A model generated the notes under the pieces. It was not told where the DNA came from and made no database searches. It saw only the letters and a list, made by a program, of their open reading frames with translations. A stretch of DNA of 64,000 nucleotides from CBDCYS01 sp965226245 (GTDB lineage: Bacteria; Acidobacteriota; Terriglobia; Bryobacterales; UBA6623): contig CBDDCL010000015.1 in assembly GCA_965226245.1 (NCBI GenBank), forward strand, positions 4,030,001 through 4,094,000. The letters run 5' to 3'. A program made the position numbers and the translations under genes. The number at the start of each line of letters is the position of its first letter. Position 1 is the stretch's first letter. Below, piece by piece: positions 61,505-64,000 of the stretch.

Positions 61505-64000
61505 CTAGCGGACCGAAATCACTGCTCCGTTCGAGACCCAGCCGCCAACCGTGATGACCAGCTCATGGTCGCCGGGGGCAAGTCCCTCGGGTATCTCGAT
61601 ATTGGCCTGGGCCAGACCGACAAAACCGGGCGCCAGCACCAGCGAAAGGACTTTCGCTTCAACGCCGCCGATCGTTGCTTGGACGTCCAAGGTGGCGAAG
61701 CTCAACGGGTCGGCGGATGCGGCGGCTCCAGAAGCAATGGCGGGCTGCACCTCTCCGGCGCCGGTAAGAAAAGCCAGGATGACGCTGCCTCGATCCGCAG
61801 GCGCGGCCGGCATGTTCACGGCCCCATCCTGGTTGACCACCGCCGCGCGGTTGCCCTCAAACAAAAACAGCCCCGGACCCGCGGGCGTGATCAGCGCCTC
61901 GGCCCGCTCGCTTGTTAAGTCGCCCGACATCACGACGACTTCAACAGAAGGCCTGCCCGCGACCGCGAAGGGCATCTGGAAATTCACCTGCTTCGGACCG
62001 ACGTAGAGGAGCGGCACCTGCTCGATCAGCCCGCCGTTTTTGTGGTTGATGAGCACCTTCACGCCCAGCGCCTCTCGCAGCAGGCTGGTTGTCCCCGGCA
62101 CAAAGCCCACTTCTTGCGCAGCCGGGGCGAAGTTTTCGCCAAAAACCGTGGCGAGCACGCCCGGAGAAAGCGGCAGCCCGGTTTCGGCGCTGTGAACCAC
62201 TCCTCCTGGGCTGATACGCGGGCGGATGGCGGAATCATCCAGCACGAGCGTCACCGGAACCGTCTGGCGCGGAACACCAAACTCGGCCTCGCGGATCAGC
62301 ACTTCCGCTTCGTGGACGCCGCCGGGAAGCCCGGCCGGGTCGAACATCAGCTCCAACCGCGAGGGCGTGGTTCCCGTTGCTACATTCAGGTACAGCCACG
62401 TCACCGATTCAGGACGGACGCTCGCCGTCCAGTTGACCGCCGTCGCGGTTCCTGTAACCTCCAAGACACGAGGCTCAATCGGGACACCTCCCAGGCTGCC
62501 TGTCGCAACGATTCGCTCGGGCTCAATGAATAGGGCCCGGCCCGACGGAGAAACGTATTCCGTCCGCAGGTGGAAATTGTCGAGACCGTTGACCTCGGGC
62601 CCGTCGGCCAGATCCATGCTGACCTCGACTCTTTGGAGATTGGCGAGCACTTGATTGAACTCCGACTCGCCGACGAAGCGGACCCAGTTGTCCTCATTTA
62701 ACGGGACCCGAAAATGCTGCCACGTCGACCGGGCTCGTGCGCTGGTCCATATGTAGACTGTCTCCAGCCCGACCAGCCGCAGGTTTACGCGGTCTTTGCT
62801 GAAGGCCCCTTCGATGTGCCGGTAATCGAACTCGAACCAGGGGCGGTCCAGCTTGGACAAATCTCCCAGGAACTTCGGAGGTGCAACCGCGTAATCGTCG
62901 CTGCGTTCCCCGGAGTCGACGAACTTCAAGAAACGCATGGAGTCCTTGCCGGGGGCACCGAGAACGATTCCGGAATCAACGGCCCCGATGCTTGCGCCAG
63001 GTATCGCCACCGGCGGGTAGTTCCGTGTCCAGCCGTCGAGCCCGAACTCAAAAGTAGACGAGCGAGGACCGTCGGGCGAGCCGCTCGGGCCGCTAGGCGG
63101 GCCGCCGATGAGCGCAAAATTGTCCAGATCGTTCGTTTCCCCTTGCGGCGACTGATCCATGCTCAGCTCGATTCGCCGCGTGTCTTGCAAGACCTCCGTG
63201 AAAGCCGCGCTTCCAACGGTTCGCGTCCACTCCGCTTCCGACAGCTCGACCGTAGAGTGCGCCCATTCATTGTTGGGCGGCACTGTGCCGACCCAGCTAT
63301 AAGCCGACTCGGCGCCGATCAAAATCATCGACAACTTGAAGAAAGGCCCGAAGTCGCTGGAGTGCCGGTAGTCGAACTCAAACCGTGCGCCGGAAAACTG
63401 CGACAGGTCGCCCAAGAACTTCCGGGGAGCCACGGCGAAGTCCCGGCTTGGGCCGTCCGTGTCGATGTAGCGCATGAATCCGGCGGGATCGACGAACGAG
63501 ATGCCGCCGAAATCGCCGCTGGTCGCACCCGGAAGATCGGAGGCTGGAAAGTTGCGTGTCCAGCCTTCGTCGTCGAGGTTTTCGAAGGTCGAGACGACAA
63601 AGGTTTGCAGGGTTCCACCCTTGGCGGTCGTCGCAACGATAGTTCCGGTAATCTCTGTGTCGAGCGTCTTGACCAGCAGTCCGATGTGATAGATGCCGGT
63701 CTGCAGAGGAGGATTGGAGTTGCCGGTCGCCTCGATCTCCTCGTTCCCGCTGCCGGCTGTGGCGCTGGAATAGTCAGCGAGAATCATACCGCCTTGCTCA
63801 ACGGGTGGCAGGCCGAAGCGAACGAACAAGTCGACGTCATCCGTGGAGTTTTCCGTCTCGACTTCAATCGTCAGATTCTTGCTGCCGGGAACGACCGTGA
63901 AAGTAATGTCCGACAGCAGCACCTCCTCGTCTTGGGGCGGGATCGTGAAGTGGTGCGTCACGCCGGAATACACTTCCGCCGCTTTCATGGGAACCAGCAC
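61505..64000 (-). CDS. Secreted multidomain protein with Solibacter-type C-terminal domain (partial, N-terminus off the right edge)
   Basis: At least 831 codons; the frame is open at the right edge, where a GTG occurs by chance. Order: a PPC-like beta domain (LTIEVETENSTDDVDLFVRFG), two laminin-B-like carbohydrate-binding domains (each with WTRN, FAVAPRKFLGDLS or YAVAPPKFLGDLS, and FEFDYRH), an Ig-like region, and the C-terminal domain typical of Solibacter/Bryobacter proteins (LSPGVLATVFGENFAPAAQEV to VNFQMPFAVAGRPSVEV). Probably a cell-surface or secreted carbohydrate-binding protein. Confidence 0.9.
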   Translation of the reverse strand: MLVPMKAAEVYSGVTHHFTIPPQDEEVLLSDITFTVVPGSKNLTIEVETENSTDDVDLFVRFGLPPVEQGGMILADYSSATAGSGNEEIEATGNSNPPLQTGIYHIGLLVKTLDTEITGTIVATTAKGGTLQTFVVSTFENLDDEGWTRNFPASDLPGATSGDFGGISFVDPAGFMRYIDTDGPSRDFAVAPRKFLGDLSQFSGARFEFDYRHSSDFGPFFKLSMILIGAESAYSWVGTVPPNNEWAHSTVELSEAEWTRTVGSAAFTEVLQDTRRIELSMDQSPQGETNDLDNFALIGGPPSGPSGSPDGPRSSTFEFGLDGWTRNYPPVAIPGASIGAVDSGIVLGAPGKDSMRFLKFVDSGERSDDYAVAPPKFLGDLSKLDRPWFEFDYRHIEGAFSKDRVNLRLVGLETVYIWTSARARSTWQHFRVPLNEDNWVRFVGESEFNQVLANLQRVEVSMDLADGPEVNGLDNFHLRTEYVSPSGRALFIEPERIVATGSLGGVPIEPRVLEVTGTATAVNWTASVRPESVTWLYLNVATGTTPSRLELMFDPAGLPGGVHEAEVLIREAEFGVPRQTVPVTLVLDDSAIRPRISPGGVVHSAETGLPLSPGVLATVFGENFAPAAQEVGFVPGTTSLLREALGVKVLINHKNGGLIEQVPLLYVGPKQVNFQMPFAVAGRPSVEVVVMSGDLTSERAEALITPAGPGLFLFEGNRAAVVNQDGAVNMPAAPADRGSVILAFLTGAGEVQPAIASGAAASADPLSFATLDVQATIGGVEAKVLSLVLAPGFVGLAQANIEIPEGLAPGDHELVITVGGWVSNGAVISVR

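Overview
The window reads as a chromosomal segment of an Acidobacteriota, most likely the Bryobacterales/Solibacter group. Three things point there. The incomplete protein at the right edge ends in a Solibacter-type C-terminal region (TIGR03437 as I recall it). There is a HTH-membrane-PD40 propeller gene of a kind common in that group. Intergenic space is rich in small palindromic repeats. GC is high and most core genes lie on the minus strand. No tRNA, rRNA or CRISPR array was recognised.

Left part (1-5.3 kb): a restriction-modification type adenine methylase that runs off the left edge, its overlapping small winged-helix regulator with a perfect 11-bp operator palindrome, and a ComM/YifB ATPase. 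The centre-left (5.8-26.4 kb, minus strand) is a nearly complete division and cell wall (dcw) cluster: mraZ, rsmH, ftsL, ftsI, murE, murF, mraY, murD, ftsW, murG, murC, ftsQ, ftsA, ftsZ. No murB or ddl is present. mraZ is preceded by three GTGG/ATGG boxes at exact 10-bp spacing, as expected for MraZ autoregulation. A MITE and an intact IS1595-family insertion sequence separate ftsA from ftsZ.

26.6-30.2 kb holds a sigma-54 activator with a cysteine-rich GAF domain, divergent from a hydrolase and a flavin-binding split-barrel gene that has a good -24/-12 promoter. 30.4-34.8 kb: an internally deleted IS110 element, a small exported protein, a deletion derivative of an insertion sequence, and glyA behind a ZTP (pfl) riboswitch. 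34.8-43.4 kb: peroxiredoxin, Tat-exported sialidase with an acidic insertion, VapBC, HicB-like protein, a second IS110 remnant, argJ-fmt-def, and a TPR/TonB-C protein. 43.4-47.5 kb is a group II intron whose reverse transcriptase is split by an IS1634-family element with clear target-site duplication. 47.6-60.9 kb: amidohydrolase, lipoprotein, hemL, a divergent NRAMP transporter, class-III aminotransferase, a truncated TIR-like effector fused to foreign sequence, the HTH-PD40 gene, a broken cytochrome c peroxidase, and aroC. The right edge is a large secreted protein.

The most unusual signal is that both IS110 copies sit, in the same orientation, at the same position of one dispersed MITE family whose empty sites are also present in the window. 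This suggests sequence-guided insertion of IS110 into a repeat. Other points worth a second look are a 15-bp tandem expansion inside murE, a low-complexity acidic insertion in the sialidase, a family of long-armed hairpins just after gene ends, and a TIR protein that has lost its catalytic half.
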